Origin: Coprenecus sp964640305
GTDB taxonomy: Bacteria; Bacteroidota; Bacteroidia; Bacteroidales; UBA932
Direction of reading: 5' to 3'
NCBI GenBank assembly: GCA_964640305.1
Contig: CAZXFF010000004.1
Span: forward strand, 3,566 to 67,565
Length of the DNA: 64,000 nucleotides
Position 1 is the stretch's first letter, and every line of letters starts with the position of its first letter. Of this stretch, positions 43,470-52,130 are shown piece after piece. The translations under genes and the position numbers were made by a program. The notes beneath the pieces are model-generated. The model was not told where the DNA came from, did no database searches, and saw nothing but the letters and a program-made list of their open reading frames with translations.

Positions 43470-44837
43470 ATGAATTCAAGAATCCCAACGGAACTCGGAA
43501 CCGAAAAAATTTCCAGACTTCTGAAGCAGTATGCATTCCCGGCTATCATTGCCATGACTGCTTCTTCTCTATACAATATGGTAGATGCCATATTTATCGG
43601 TCACGGAGTCGGCCCTTATGCCATTTCCGGCCTGGCGCTTACCTTCCCGTTTATGAACATGGCTGCGTCTTTCGGTACACTTGTAGGTGTCGGGGCATCG
43701 ACTCTGGCATCCATGCTGCTCGGACGCAAGGACTACACAATGGCCCAGAAGGTTCTTGGAAACGTAGTCATACTTAACATGATAACAGGGATAGCCTTTA
43801 CTGTCCTTGCCCTTCTTTTTCTGGATCCCATACTTTGGTTCTTCGGAGCAAGTGAAAACACCATATCATATGCCAGGGACTATATGGAAATAATACTTCT
43901 GGGAAATGTGATTACGCATGTATATTATGGTCTCAATTCTCTGTTGCGGTCATCGGGACACCCGAAGACTGCAATGACGGCTACAATCGTTACCGTCATC
44001 CTGAATGCGGTACTTGACCCTCTTTTTATCTTTGTATTGGATATGGGAATAAGAGGGGCGGCTATTGCAACAATACTTGCGCAGACTGTTTCCCTTATAT
44101 GGGTAGTAAGGATTTTTACCGACAAGTCCAATGTCATACATTTCAGGAAAGGCATTTTCAGACTTGACAGGAAGATAGTCAAGGATTCCCTGGCTATAGG
44201 TATGGCTCCGTTCCTTATGAATTTTGTGTCCTGTTTCATTATAATTTTCATCAATGCCCGTCTTAAGGAGTACGGAGGGGATCTGGCGATAGGAGCTTAC
44301 GGAATAGTGAACCGTATAGTTTTTGTCTTCATTATGGTAGTCATGGGACTCACGCAGGGAATGCAGCCGATTGCCGGTTATAATTTCGGAGCGAGGCAAA
44401 TGTCCAGGGTCCTGGAGGTCCTGAAAAAAACAATGCTTTATGCGTCTGTGGTGATGACCTCCGGATTTATCGTCTGTGAATTGTTTTCCAGGTCGGTGGT
44501 CCAGATCTTTACAACCGATGAACTTCTGATGGAATATTCGGCCAAAGGCTTGAGGACAGTGGTGATAATGTTCCCGATTGTGTCATTGTCCATGGTAATC
44601 GGCAACTTTTTTCAAAGTATAGGGAAGGCCAAGGTGTCCATATTCATATCCTTGTCCAGGCAGCTTATATTCCTCCTGCCTTGTCTGTGGATTCTCCCGC
44701 TCTTCTTTGATATACATGGGGTATGGTACAGTTTTGCCGTATCTGACTTTCTTTCCAGCATCGTATCGCTTGCTATAATTTTGAATTTCATAAAAAAACA
44801 TCAGAAGGAGTATGGACTTGAAAAGCAGCAACAATAA
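43470..44837 (+). CDS. MATE-family multidrug/Na+ efflux transporter
   Basis: 455 residues with twelve membrane segments in two similar halves; MTASSLYNMVDAIFIGHGVGPYAISG and GLTQGMQPIAGYNFGARQ are family hallmarks. Exports cationic compounds by sodium or proton exchange; the specific substrate is unknown. The last 26 bases overlap the kinase-like gene, which suggests translational coupling. Confidence 0.92.
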   Translation: MNSRIPTELGTEKISRLLKQYAFPAIIAMTASSLYNMVDAIFIGHGVGPYAISGLALTFPFMNMAASFGTLVGVGASTLASMLLGRKDYTMAQKVLGNVVILNMITGIAFTVLALLFLDPILWFFGASENTISYARDYMEIILLGNVITHVYYGLNSLLRSSGHPKTAMTATIVTVILNAVLDPLFIFVLDMGIRGAAIATILAQTVSLIWVVRIFTDKSNVIHFRKGIFRLDRKIVKDSLAIGMAPFLMNFVSCFIIIFINARLKEYGGDLAIGAYGIVNRIVFVFIMVVMGLTQGMQPIAGYNFGARQMSRVLEVLKKTMLYASVVMTSGFIVCELFSRSVVQIFTTDELLMEYSAKGLRTVVIMFPIVSLSMVIGNFFQSIGKAKVSIFISLSRQLIFLLPCLWILPLFFDIHGVWYSFAVSDFLSSIVSLAIILNFIKKHQKEYGLEKQQQ

Positions 44838-45459
44838 TTTTGCCATTTGCATAGGACGTCAGCTTGGCAGCGGAGGCCGGGAGATTGCACGCATTATATC
44901 CCGGAAGATGGGCATTGCATATTATGACAAGGAAATAATAACCTTGACAGCAAAGGAAAGCGGCCTTGCTCCCGAATATTTTGAACAGGCCGATGAAAAG
45001 CATTCCACTCCGGTAATAGGATGCTTTTCTGAAACAGGAATGCCGTATTACTGTTTCGGCAGAGTAGGGGGCTCTTCGGCATACCTGAGCAATGACCATC
45101 TTTTCAATATCCAGAGCGAGACAATAAGGAATCTGGCATCGAAAGGTCCATCCGTATTCGTAGGAAGATGTGCAGATTATATTCTTAGGGAAATGCCCCG
45201 TTTGCTTTCTGTATTCATAACGGCTAATATGGAATGCAGGATAGAACGTGTGTCCGGGTATTTCTCGATAACTGAGGAAGAGGCTGCCTTGAAAATCAGG
45301 GAAAGTGACCGTAAGAGGGCAGAGTATTACAATTACTATACCTTCAAAAAGTGGGGTGATGCATCATCATATGATTTCTGCCTCAATTCATCGATTATGG
45401 GTATAGAAGAAACAGCAGACAGGATAATAGATATCTGCAATGAGAAGATACTGAAGTAA
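44812..45459 (+). CDS. Cytidylate-kinase-like family protein
   Basis: 215 residues of PF13189. The P-loop region reads GRQLGSGGREIARII, which lacks the usual Lys of GxxxxGK; this variation is common in the family. The later portion has FVGRCADYIL and the Arg-rich lid (ESDRKRAEYYNYYT). The substrate is not known, and true CMP kinase is a different gene. Overlaps the MATE gene by 26 bases. Confidence 0.85.
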   Translation: MDLKSSNNNFAICIGRQLGSGGREIARIISRKMGIAYYDKEIITLTAKESGLAPEYFEQADEKHSTPVIGCFSETGMPYYCFGRVGGSSAYLSNDHLFNIQSETIRNLASKGPSVFVGRCADYILREMPRLLSVFITANMECRIERVSGYFSITEEEAALKIRESDRKRAEYYNYYTFKKWGDASSYDFCLNSSIMGIEETADRIIDICNEKILK

Positions 45460-45463
45460 TCCA

Positions 45464-46927
45464 CTATATGTCCCGGTCAAATACTTGTGCGAAGAAGGGA
45501 TTCCCTTTGGCAATTTCGCTGAAGTTCCATGCGTTACCTGAGGACTTGTATTCAGGAAGGCATTCAGGGCACCAGTGACCGCCTTTAAGAATGGTGTTGG
45601 GTGTCATTCCGAAGACATGGCCGAACTGGCACTTCCATTTAAGAGGTGTATGCAGATTCCCTTTCTGCATCGTCTCCGACAGGCATTCACCGCCTCTGAA
45701 GGCTGCAGCCTTTTTCATGTCGTTGATGTCAAGTTCCTCTACGGGTTTGGTCTCGTCATACCCATGGTCACACAGGGTAGCATTCCTGGGGTCGTCATCC
45801 GGACGTGATACATCGAACCTGTCCCATCCAGGGATGGCTTTCCAATTTTCCAAAGAACCGAAAGAAGCATTTATCCTTTCCGTAAGATTGTTCCTGACCC
45901 AGTACAGGCAGCCCAACGGATTGGTGGAACAGAGTCTTTTCATGAATGCCTTTATGAGGAAAGCCGGGGCTAAAGGTGCAAGGGAGAAATACCAGGGAAG
46001 CTGCTTTTTCATACGTTCGAAATATTCCTGGGCAGTAACCCCTTCACGGAAATGCAACATGTCTTCCAGCCTGTCTGCGTCCAGATACCATTCTCCATGG
46101 AAGTTACGTGTCGCAAACCAGTTAGGTTCGAAGACCTTTTCCACTTTTGGACAATGTATGGACTCGAGCAGAAGTTTTTCGAACTCGTAGTTGGTGAGTC
46201 TGAAAGTATCACCGCTGCTGAGGTTATAGAAACCCCTCCAGAATTCTTCCGGGACATCTTCCTCACATGCATTGGCCAATACACGGCCGGAGTCTTCTAT
46301 TGTACTCCATTCCAGTACACCTTTAAACGGAACGTGGAATGCAATAGGGTCATTCGCCTTTTTTAGCAGATCAGCATACAGCATGCCGCTCTGGCGTATG
46401 GATACCCATTTATTCAGACCGGATTCGGCAAATTCAAGTTCTGCAAGGCATTTGGATACCGAATAATAATCGAATATACTGGTATAGATCGGATCTCCGC
46501 AACGTCCCCAATGGTACGGGGGAAGGTGGTTCCCCACCTGAGCTACAGAGCCGATATATATGACTCCGATCCTGTCAGGGTCCGGCTGTGCCTTTACCGC
46601 CTTGACAATATTCTTGGCAGCCAGGACATTCACTTTCATTGTCTTTTCAGGGTACATGTCCGCCATCGGAGATACCATGCCTCCGACATGCAATACATAA
46701 TCAGCACCATTGACGCCTCTCAGGACATCTTCATATGAAGTAAGATCCCCCCATATGATTTTCAACTCCGGGATATTGCTGAACTTCGCAAGTTTCTTCC
46801 GGTTTTTTTTACCGGGCCTTGCGAGAATGACTACATCGAACCTGTCCCTGCGATTAAGCAACTCTGCAAGGGTACTGCCACCCATGTTCCCGGTAGCACC
46901 TGTGAGGAATACTGTTTTTCTTTCCAT
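45464..46927 (-). CDS. Extended SDR epimerase/reductase fused to a C-terminal zinc ribbon
   Basis: 487 residues. The N-terminal part (1-330) is an extended SDR: TGATGNMGGS (9-18) binds NAD(P), and DYYSVSK (153-159) is the catalytic YxxxK. The C-terminal part (about 400-487) has WKCQFGH (Cys433, His437) and HWCPEC (Cys453, Cys456), a treble-clef or zinc-ribbon pattern, ending with NPFFAQVF. The substrate is unknown. It is the last gene of the nrnA-FKBP-FKBP operon, beginning 1 base after the preceding stop. Confidence 0.8.
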   Translation of the reverse strand: MERKTVFLTGATGNMGGSTLAELLNRRDRFDVVILARPGKKNRKKLAKFSNIPELKIIWGDLTSYEDVLRGVNGADYVLHVGGMVSPMADMYPEKTMKVNVLAAKNIVKAVKAQPDPDRIGVIYIGSVAQVGNHLPPYHWGRCGDPIYTSIFDYYSVSKCLAELEFAESGLNKWVSIRQSGMLYADLLKKANDPIAFHVPFKGVLEWSTIEDSGRVLANACEEDVPEEFWRGFYNLSSGDTFRLTNYEFEKLLLESIHCPKVEKVFEPNWFATRNFHGEWYLDADRLEDMLHFREGVTAQEYFERMKKQLPWYFSLAPLAPAFLIKAFMKRLCSTNPLGCLYWVRNNLTERINASFGSLENWKAIPGWDRFDVSRPDDDPRNATLCDHGYDETKPVEELDINDMKKAAAFRGGECLSETMQKGNLHTPLKWKCQFGHVFGMTPNTILKGGHWCPECLPEYKSSGNAWNFSEIAKGNPFFAQVFDRDI

Positions 46928-46928
46928 T

Positions 46929-47966
46929 CTAACTTTCTTCTTCTTCTTCTACCAATTCATCACTCGGCTCTACGTACAGTTCGAAACATAAAGGGACGTA
47001 GCCCGGTATGTTTCCGCTGCCACTGGAACCGTAACCCAAATCCTGATAGAAAATCACAATGGCTTTCTCACCGTAATTCATCATGTTCAGGGCTTTGGAA
47101 AAACCCTTGACAAAACTGTTGCCTTCCAGTGCATCCTTTTCTTCTGTACGGTGTTGGAAAGATATGGTAGCGTATGCTTCGTTTGTCTTGTCATACATCC
47201 TGTACCGTTTGGCCGTATCCGCAATATTCGTGTCGAAAACATTGTAGTTCAAATATCTGCCGACGTATCTGGCGGTCAGGAATTCCGAGTCTTTCAATGT
47301 ATCCTCAGGGTGGGTCTCTGTTTTGCAGAAGAAGAAGCCGTATTCGGTAGTGTCCGCCAAATCAGTGAATTTCGGGTAGTACTGTGCAGCGAACTTCCTT
47401 ATCTCATCATATTGGTACTGATCGAAATCATTGATGACCTGAATAAGCTCGATGTCATAGATTTTCGATGCACCGTCACCGGAACTGATGAAGTATCCGT
47501 CATTTTCTTCATTGAGCTGTTTAGACGGCAGAATCGCCATGATCTTTCCGCCGGCCTTCATTTTCGTCAGGATTTCCCTTAGTCCATTGGAGCACTCCGG
47601 CATATACCATACGACAGGTTCATAATATCCGGAGGTCTCATAAGTTCCGAGCTGTTTTGCAACACTGTCGTATGATGTCTCGATATAAGATCCGCTAAGG
47701 TATGTTATACTGTATCTTACCAGAACATACGATGTGTCATGCGGCACAATTCCAGTCCCGGGAATGGAATCGAGCAGGTAAGTGCCGGAGTCAAGACGGG
47801 TGGCGTCAGGATGGTATTTCTGGATATATGCATTCAGAATCCTTTCCTGAACGGAATCCGTACTTTCTTCCAATTCCTGTGCGCATGAGGTTAAAAACAG
47901 CAGCGAGGCTGCAATGAAAACCGTGATATAAATAAATGTGTATTTCATATTCATCTTCATTTTCAT
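46929..47966 (-). CDS. Lipoprotein with two FKBP-like domains
   Basis: 345 residues. Lipobox LLFLTSC (Cys27). Two FKBP-type peptidyl-prolyl isomerase-like modules: the first about 70-180, the second about 240-335, ending YGSSGSGNIPGYVPLCFELYV, which is the classic last strand of FKBP. The aromatic active-site residues look only partly conserved, so isomerase activity is not certain. An acidic tail closes the protein. Overlaps the preceding FKBP gene by 4 bases (ATGA). Confidence 0.75.
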   Translation of the reverse strand: MKMKMNMKYTFIYITVFIAASLLFLTSCAQELEESTDSVQERILNAYIQKYHPDATRLDSGTYLLDSIPGTGIVPHDTSYVLVRYSITYLSGSYIETSYDSVAKQLGTYETSGYYEPVVWYMPECSNGLREILTKMKAGGKIMAILPSKQLNEENDGYFISSGDGASKIYDIELIQVINDFDQYQYDEIRKFAAQYYPKFTDLADTTEYGFFFCKTETHPEDTLKDSEFLTARYVGRYLNYNVFDTNIADTAKRYRMYDKTNEAYATISFQHRTEEKDALEGNSFVKGFSKALNMMNYGEKAIVIFYQDLGYGSSGSGNIPGYVPLCFELYVEPSDELVEEEEES

Positions 47967-48499
47967 TGATTCTTTATTACCTTGTCAATCCATATCTCGA
48001 AAGCAAGGGCTGATAATCGGGGAATATTGTAAACGGCGTCACTGTAGAATCCGTATTGTGCTGAAAACAGGATTACACAGTGCTCGCCCTCTTTTGTGCC
48101 GGCCAGTCCGTTTTCGAGCCCTACGATTATGGACCCTTTTTCAAACGGAATCTTCATTACGGAAAAATCAGGGTCTGTAATTTCAAATCCGCTCTGTATG
48201 GCAACTTCCTCTACATTCGTGGCAAAGAGTGTACTCGGGGATGAAGTGAAAACATACCCGGCATAGTAGAAATAAAGGGAATCTCCATATTCCAGCACTT
48301 TGGCAGACGGGTTCAATGCTTCTTCCACAATGACCCTGTTGGAACCGTTGTTGCGTACCAACGGATAGTCTTTCAATGTACTTGCTATATACGAATCTAT
48401 CGCAGCCTCCTGATTTGCAATTGTCAGGGCCTTGTCATCCTTTGTGCATGCGGCACATAGGACAATGACCGTTAATATGGTCGCAATATTCCTCTTCAT
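47963..48499 (-). CDS. FKBP-type lipoprotein (GldI/FKBP-like)
   Basis: 178 residues. Lipobox LCAAC (Cys18). One FKBP-like domain (about 55-178): YGDSLYFYYAGYVF, then GSIIVGLENGLAGTKEGEHCVILFSAQYGF, and NIPRLSALAFEIWI. Probably a periplasmic foldase or a substrate-binding relative of it. Start and stop overlap the neighbours by 4 bases on both sides, a tight operon. Confidence 0.82.
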   Translation of the reverse strand: MKRNIATILTVIVLCAACTKDDKALTIANQEAAIDSYIASTLKDYPLVRNNGSNRVIVEEALNPSAKVLEYGDSLYFYYAGYVFTSSPSTLFATNVEEVAIQSGFEITDPDFSVMKIPFEKGSIIVGLENGLAGTKEGEHCVILFSAQYGFYSDAVYNIPRLSALAFEIWIDKVIKNQ

Positions 48500-49533
48500 T
48501 CCACTTCCCCGCTTTGCAAGAATTGTTCCAAGGATTTCTCGAAGTATTCTCCCACTTCGGAAATAGTGATTCCGTACAGTCTGCCACCAGCCGCATTTTC
48601 ATGGCCGCCGCCGTTGAAGAATCTTCGCGCCAGTCTGTTAACTGAAAAAGAACCTTTGGACCGCAGTGACACCTTTATATAGTCAGGAGTTTCGGTGAAT
48701 AGTGCGGAGACCTTCACGTTCCCTATCTGAAGCGGCAGATTCACGAATCCTTCAGAGTCTCCGTCACTGTAGCAGAACTTCTTCTTGTCCTCCATCGTTA
48801 TTGTCATGAATGCGGAGCCAAGTGACCAGTTCAGCTTCATGACATCCTTAAGAAGATAGCCTTGCATCCGCATCCTGGATTCGGAATATCTTTTGAATAT
48901 CCTTTCATTCAGCCCCCTGAAATCCACGCCCTCTCCAAGGAGGACAGATGCCATTCTGAAAGTATCAGGAGTGAGTGAGTTGTTGAAATTGTTGGTGTCC
49001 GTAATCAGACCCGTAGCCAGCGATTCTAGCGCCGGCTTCCCTATGTCTGCAGGATTCCCGTTTACAGAAGGGAATGCCATCAGCACTTTGAACAGAAGTT
49101 CGCAGGTCGAAGATGCCCCAGGGTCTGATACGATAATGTCAAATGCAGAAGTATCCGGTTCAAGATGATGGTCTATCAGGATCTTGCAAGCTCCCGATCC
49201 GATTAGGAACTTCTCCATTCCGTCAATGCGGGACGGCTTGTTGAAGTCCAGGCATATTATAAGGTCAGCCTTGCCGATAATTGCAGCAGCTTCCGCTTCC
49301 TTGTCCCTGAAGCATACTATGGAAGATTCGGTATCCAGGAAATCCAGAAAAGAAGGCATCCTGTCAGGAAGGATAATCGTGGATTGTATGTTTTTGCTGG
49401 CCAGGAAGTTTCTGAATGCAGTGGAGGATCCTGCGGCGTCCCCGTCCGGATTGGCATGGCTGACAATGACAATATTCCTGCATCTGTATGCCAGTTGCTC
49501 GATTTTTCCGGGTAAGATCCTGTCCATTGCCAT
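48496..49533 (-). CDS. nrnA: DHH-family phosphoesterase (NrnA-like nanoRNase/pAp phosphatase)
   Basis: 345 residues. The DHH motifs are present: SHANPDGDAAGSS, CLDFN, LIDHH and GLITDTNNF; the DHHA1 domain ends with NGGGHENAAGG, the substrate-binding signature. Degrades 2-5-base RNA and dephosphorylates pAp. ATG 49533 is chosen because a TAATTTTG box at 49554 allows a 14-base leader; ATG 49527 is also possible. First gene of a four-gene leftward operon. Confidence 0.9.
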   Translation of the reverse strand: MAMDRILPGKIEQLAYRCRNIVIVSHANPDGDAAGSSTAFRNFLASKNIQSTIILPDRMPSFLDFLDTESSIVCFRDKEAEAAAIIGKADLIICLDFNKPSRIDGMEKFLIGSGACKILIDHHLEPDTSAFDIIVSDPGASSTCELLFKVLMAFPSVNGNPADIGKPALESLATGLITDTNNFNNSLTPDTFRMASVLLGEGVDFRGLNERIFKRYSESRMRMQGYLLKDVMKLNWSLGSAFMTITMEDKKKFCYSDGDSEGFVNLPLQIGNVKVSALFTETPDYIKVSLRSKGSFSVNRLARRFFNGGGHENAAGGRLYGITISEVGEYFEKSLEQFLQSGEVE

Positions 49534-49553
49534 AGATTTAAAATTTGTGACTG

Positions 49554-49561
49554 CAAAATTA
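49554..49561 (-). promoter_or_regulatory. -7 box TAATTTTG of the nrnA operon
   Basis: Minus-strand TAnnTTTG match that supports the nrnA start at 49533. Confidence 0.55.
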
Positions 49562-49569
49562 AAAATATA

Positions 49570-49600
49570 TTGCAAGTACTAATTATTATTTTTATTTTTG
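49570..49600 (+). promoter_or_regulatory. Promoter of the membrane protein-DUF3822-rsmD operon
   Basis: TTG (49570-49572) and TATTTTTG (49593-49600) with 20 bases between, followed at once by a 6-bp hairpin, GTCGTG-TTTTTAA-CACGAC (49600-49618), in the leader. Confidence 0.65.
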
Positions 49601-49651
49601 TCGTGTTTTTAACACGACCATTTGCATATTAATTATTAACAATATTTAACA

Positions 49652-50266
49652 ATGAAAGTACTTTTAAAGGTTTTAACCTATCTTATCCTCCCAATCGCTA
49701 TTGTCGTTTTGGTGTATTTCATTTACCAGAGCGTTATGGAACCTGTTAGGTTCAAGAAAGAAGTAGACAGGAGATCAGAAGTGGCTATCGAAAGGCTGAA
49801 GAGTATCAGAACCCTGCAGGATGCATACAAGAGCCAGAACGGCAGGTATCTTTCTACAACGGATTCACTGGTGGACTTCTACAAGAACGGAAGCATCACA
49901 ATCATCCGTCAGATCGGATCAATGGACGACTCTGTAGCTGTTGCCCAGAAGAGAGTATTCCGCGACAGTATCCATATTGCCGTTCGCGACACCCTTCTCA
50001 AAGACTATAAATCAGCAATCGATTCAATCAATTTCATCCCCTTCTCAGGTGGAAAGAGGATAGAAATGACAGCCGTAACCCGTAAGGTATCCGGTGTGGT
50101 TATTCCTTTGTTCGAAGCAATAATGCCTTATGACATCCTCCTTACAGGACTGGACAGACAGCTGATTGTCAATCTGAAAGCAGAAAGGGAAGACCTTGGC
50201 CAGTATCCAGGCCTTAAAGTAGGAGATATCAACAATCCCAACAATAACGCGGGTAACTGGGAATAA
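49652..50266 (+). CDS. Conserved Bacteroidota single-pass membrane protein
   Basis: 204 residues. One membrane segment at 7-27, then a helical region (EVAIERLKSIRTLQDAYKSQNGRY) that resembles the start of pilin-like or TolA-like periplasmic proteins, and a beta-rich C-terminal part. I recognise it as conserved in the order but not its function. First gene of the rsmD operon; DUF3822 follows after 8 bases. Confidence 0.75.
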   Translation: MKVLLKVLTYLILPIAIVVLVYFIYQSVMEPVRFKKEVDRRSEVAIERLKSIRTLQDAYKSQNGRYLSTTDSLVDFYKNGSITIIRQIGSMDDSVAVAQKRVFRDSIHIAVRDTLLKDYKSAIDSINFIPFSGGKRIEMTAVTRKVSGVVIPLFEAIMPYDILLTGLDRQLIVNLKAEREDLGQYPGLKVGDINNPNNNAGNWE

Positions 50267-50274
50267 TTACAGTA

Positions 50275-50952
50275 ATGTCCGCAAATCAGAACAGAATAAC
50301 CATTCAACTGGACTTGAATGGTTATTCTTTTAAAATACAGGATCGTAGCGGTTCGGTTATTCATGAGGACCGCAAATCGTGCCCTATAGACCTGGCGGCA
50401 GGGGAACTGGTCCCGGCTCTGAAGTCTTTTGCCGGTGCGGTTTCAGTGTATTACGCGACATGGAAATATGTTCTGGTACCTGTAGAATATTTCGATAAAT
50501 CTGATTACCGCAGTCATCTTGCTGGGATCAGGGACATTTCCGAGAATGATACTGTCCGTACCCTGGATCTCCCCTCCAGAAAAGCTGTGATGGTATATGC
50601 TTTTCCCTCAGACGTACAGGCATCGCTTTCGGTATTGTCCAAAAATATAAAATTCTATCCGCTCACTTACCTGCTTATAGACAGACTGGCCTCCATCTGC
50701 GACAATAACCGCCTGATAGCGGCTTTTTCCGACGGGGTGCTGCATATTGTCGCTGGAGAAAGAGACAGGCTTCTGTTTGCAAACAGTTTCCCGGCAGGAG
50801 ATATTGCGACAGCAGAGTACTTCATCTTCTCGGTATGTAAAGAAGTCTTTTTCAACCCGGGTCACACCTATGTGCATATATACGGCAATGCAGGTGCATT
50901 CATGGAAAACGAACTTGGCAAGTATTTTGCCGGTATCAGGTATCTGAAATGA
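50275..50952 (+). CDS. DUF3822-family protein
   Basis: 225 residues matching the DUF3822 pattern, a Bacteroidota family thought to have an ASKHA-like fold: ITIQLDLNGYSFKIQD at the start, YVLVPVEYFDKSDYRSHL and VYAFPSDVQASL in the middle. No catalytic residues are known. It overlaps rsmD by 4 bases (ATGA), the neighbour usually found with it. Confidence 0.8.
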   Translation: MSANQNRITIQLDLNGYSFKIQDRSGSVIHEDRKSCPIDLAAGELVPALKSFAGAVSVYYATWKYVLVPVEYFDKSDYRSHLAGIRDISENDTVRTLDLPSRKAVMVYAFPSDVQASLSVLSKNIKFYPLTYLLIDRLASICDNNRLIAAFSDGVLHIVAGERDRLLFANSFPAGDIATAEYFIFSVCKEVFFNPGHTYVHIYGNAGAFMENELGKYFAGIRYLK

Positions 50953-51488
50953 GGATTGTCGGGGGAAATATGAAAGGGAGGACATTCGAACCTCCAACAA
51001 CGTTCAGAGCACGTCCTACAACGGATTTTGCGAAGGAGGGGCTCTTCAATGTCCTGAACAATGAATATGACCTGGAGACTGTCAGGATCCTGGACCTTTT
51101 CTCAGGTACAGGGAGTATTTCATATGAGTTCGCATCCAGGGGAGTCAGGGAAATCTATTCAGTAGAAATGAACCCGGTACATGCGTCCTTTATAAAGAAG
51201 ACAGCATCGATGCTCAAGATAGAAGGAATGCATGTCGTGCGCCATAATGTGTTCGATTTCCTGGACATTTGCCGTCTGGACTTCGATATCGTATTTGCAG
51301 ATCCTCCTTATGACCTCGAAGGCTTGGATTCCATCCCTGATAAAGTTTTCTCAGCTCTGGACGGACATATCCTCAAGGATGGCGGAGTGTTCATTCTGGA
51401 GCATCCTGGGACCTATTCCTTCACCGGACATCCCCGTTTCAAAAAGGAGCGGAAATACGGGAATGTACATTTTTCATTTTTTTATTAA
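50949..51488 (+). CDS. rsmD: 16S rRNA (guanine966-N2)-methyltransferase
   Basis: 179 residues. RIVGGNMKGR and RARPTTDFAKEGLFNVL are the start of the family; ILDLFSGTGSISYE binds SAM and the catalytic motif is DPPYDL. Modifies G966 of 16S rRNA. Last gene of its operon, followed by the tRNA-Asp promoter. Confidence 0.94.
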   Translation: MRIVGGNMKGRTFEPPTTFRARPTTDFAKEGLFNVLNNEYDLETVRILDLFSGTGSISYEFASRGVREIYSVEMNPVHASFIKKTASMLKIEGMHVVRHNVFDFLDICRLDFDIVFADPPYDLEGLDSIPDKVFSALDGHILKDGGVFILEHPGTYSFTGHPRFKKERKYGNVHFSFFY

Positions 51489-51493
51489 AAAAA

Positions 51494-51524
51494 TTTGCAG
51501 TTTAAGAAAAAGAGTATATATTTG
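51494..51524 (+). promoter_or_regulatory. Promoter of tRNA-Asp
   Basis: TTTG (51494-51497) and TATATTTG (51517-51524) with a 19-base spacer. Confidence 0.75.
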
Positions 51525-51551
51525 CACTCCGTTTGAGAAACAAACAAATCT

Positions 51552-51625
51552 GGTGCGGTAGTTCAGCTGGTTAGAATACCGGCCTGTCACGCCGGGGGTC
51601 GCGGGTTCGAGTCCCGTCCGCACCG
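51552..51625 (+). tRNA. tRNA-Asp (anticodon GTC)
   Basis: 74-nt cloverleaf: acceptor GGTGCGG-CCGCACC, anticodon stem CCGGC-GCCGG with loop CTGTCAC, T arm GCGGG-CCCGT with loop TTCGAGT (one G-T pair), discriminator G. CCA is not encoded. Confidence 0.96.
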
Positions 51626-51628
51626 CAA

Positions 51629-51656
51629 GAGGTCAGCCAAAGCGCTGGCCTCTTTT
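51629..51656 (+). terminator. Terminator after tRNA-Asp
   Basis: Stem GAGGTCAGC with GCTGGCCTC (nine pairs, one G-T) and TTTT, starting 3 bases after the tRNA. Confidence 0.8.
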
Positions 51657-51713
51657 CGTATACGGCAGTCACATCCCTGCAGTACCCGCGACCCCCTAAC
51701 TCCCTCCACCAGC

Positions 51714-52130
51714 TTCCGCAGGTGAACCGGAGCATTTCCCGTAACCACCATAGTACCAGTGCCTTACTGCAAACATCGCGGTACACCTGCGAAAGTCCTC
51801 CATTCGGCAATGTGCCCTAGACATGCTTCTCAGGCCGGTTCATCCACCATCAGCCTCCGCAGGTGAACCGGGTATTTTTGCCTAACTCGCAGATATCCAG
51901 TGCTTTATCGTAAATTGCGCGGTACACCTGCGAAGGGGCTCTGCCTGCAGATGTGGCCCAGAAGGCCTTCTCACCGCGGTCATACCTTCGCCTACTTCCG
52001 CAGGTGAACCAGCCCTTTCTCCATAACTGTCAGAGTGTCAGCATATTCCTGCAAACAGCGCGGTACACCTGCGACGGATATACGCTGACCAATATGCCCC
52101 AAAGCCCTTTCTTGCAGAGGTTCGGCGATG
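51714..52130 (+). repeat. Tandem array of three 141-bp hairpin-forming repeats (copies A, B, C)
   Basis: The motif CCGCAGGTGAACC occurs at 51716, 51857 and 51998, exactly 141 bases apart, and its partner CGGTACACCTGCG at 51779, 51920 and 52061, also exactly 141 apart. In each unit the two arms pair as GCAGGTG-CACCTGC and ACCG-CGGT with an A-A mismatch, around a 46-48 base loop. Loops share TAAC, CAGTG or CAGAGTG, and TGCAAA. Between hairpins CTTCTCA recurs at 51826 and 51967. The third unit fades out near 52130. There is no reading frame common to the copies. Confidence 0.9.

Noticed and set aside
51571..51810. Minus-strand 79-codon open frame across tRNA-Asp and the first hairpin unit
   Set aside because: It runs antisense through a tRNA and a terminator, has no conserved counterpart in the other repeat units (B and C have stops in the same frame), and resembles no family.
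51714..52130. Integron attC array
   Set aside because: The units are imperfect inverted repeats of suitable size, but the required RYYYAAC/GTTRRRY core sites are not at the ends, there are no cassettes between the units and no integrase in the window.
51714..52130. CRISPR array
   Set aside because: The 141-bp period with diverging internal sequence and long inverted arms does not match the short identical repeats and similar-length unique spacers of CRISPR, and there are no cas genes.
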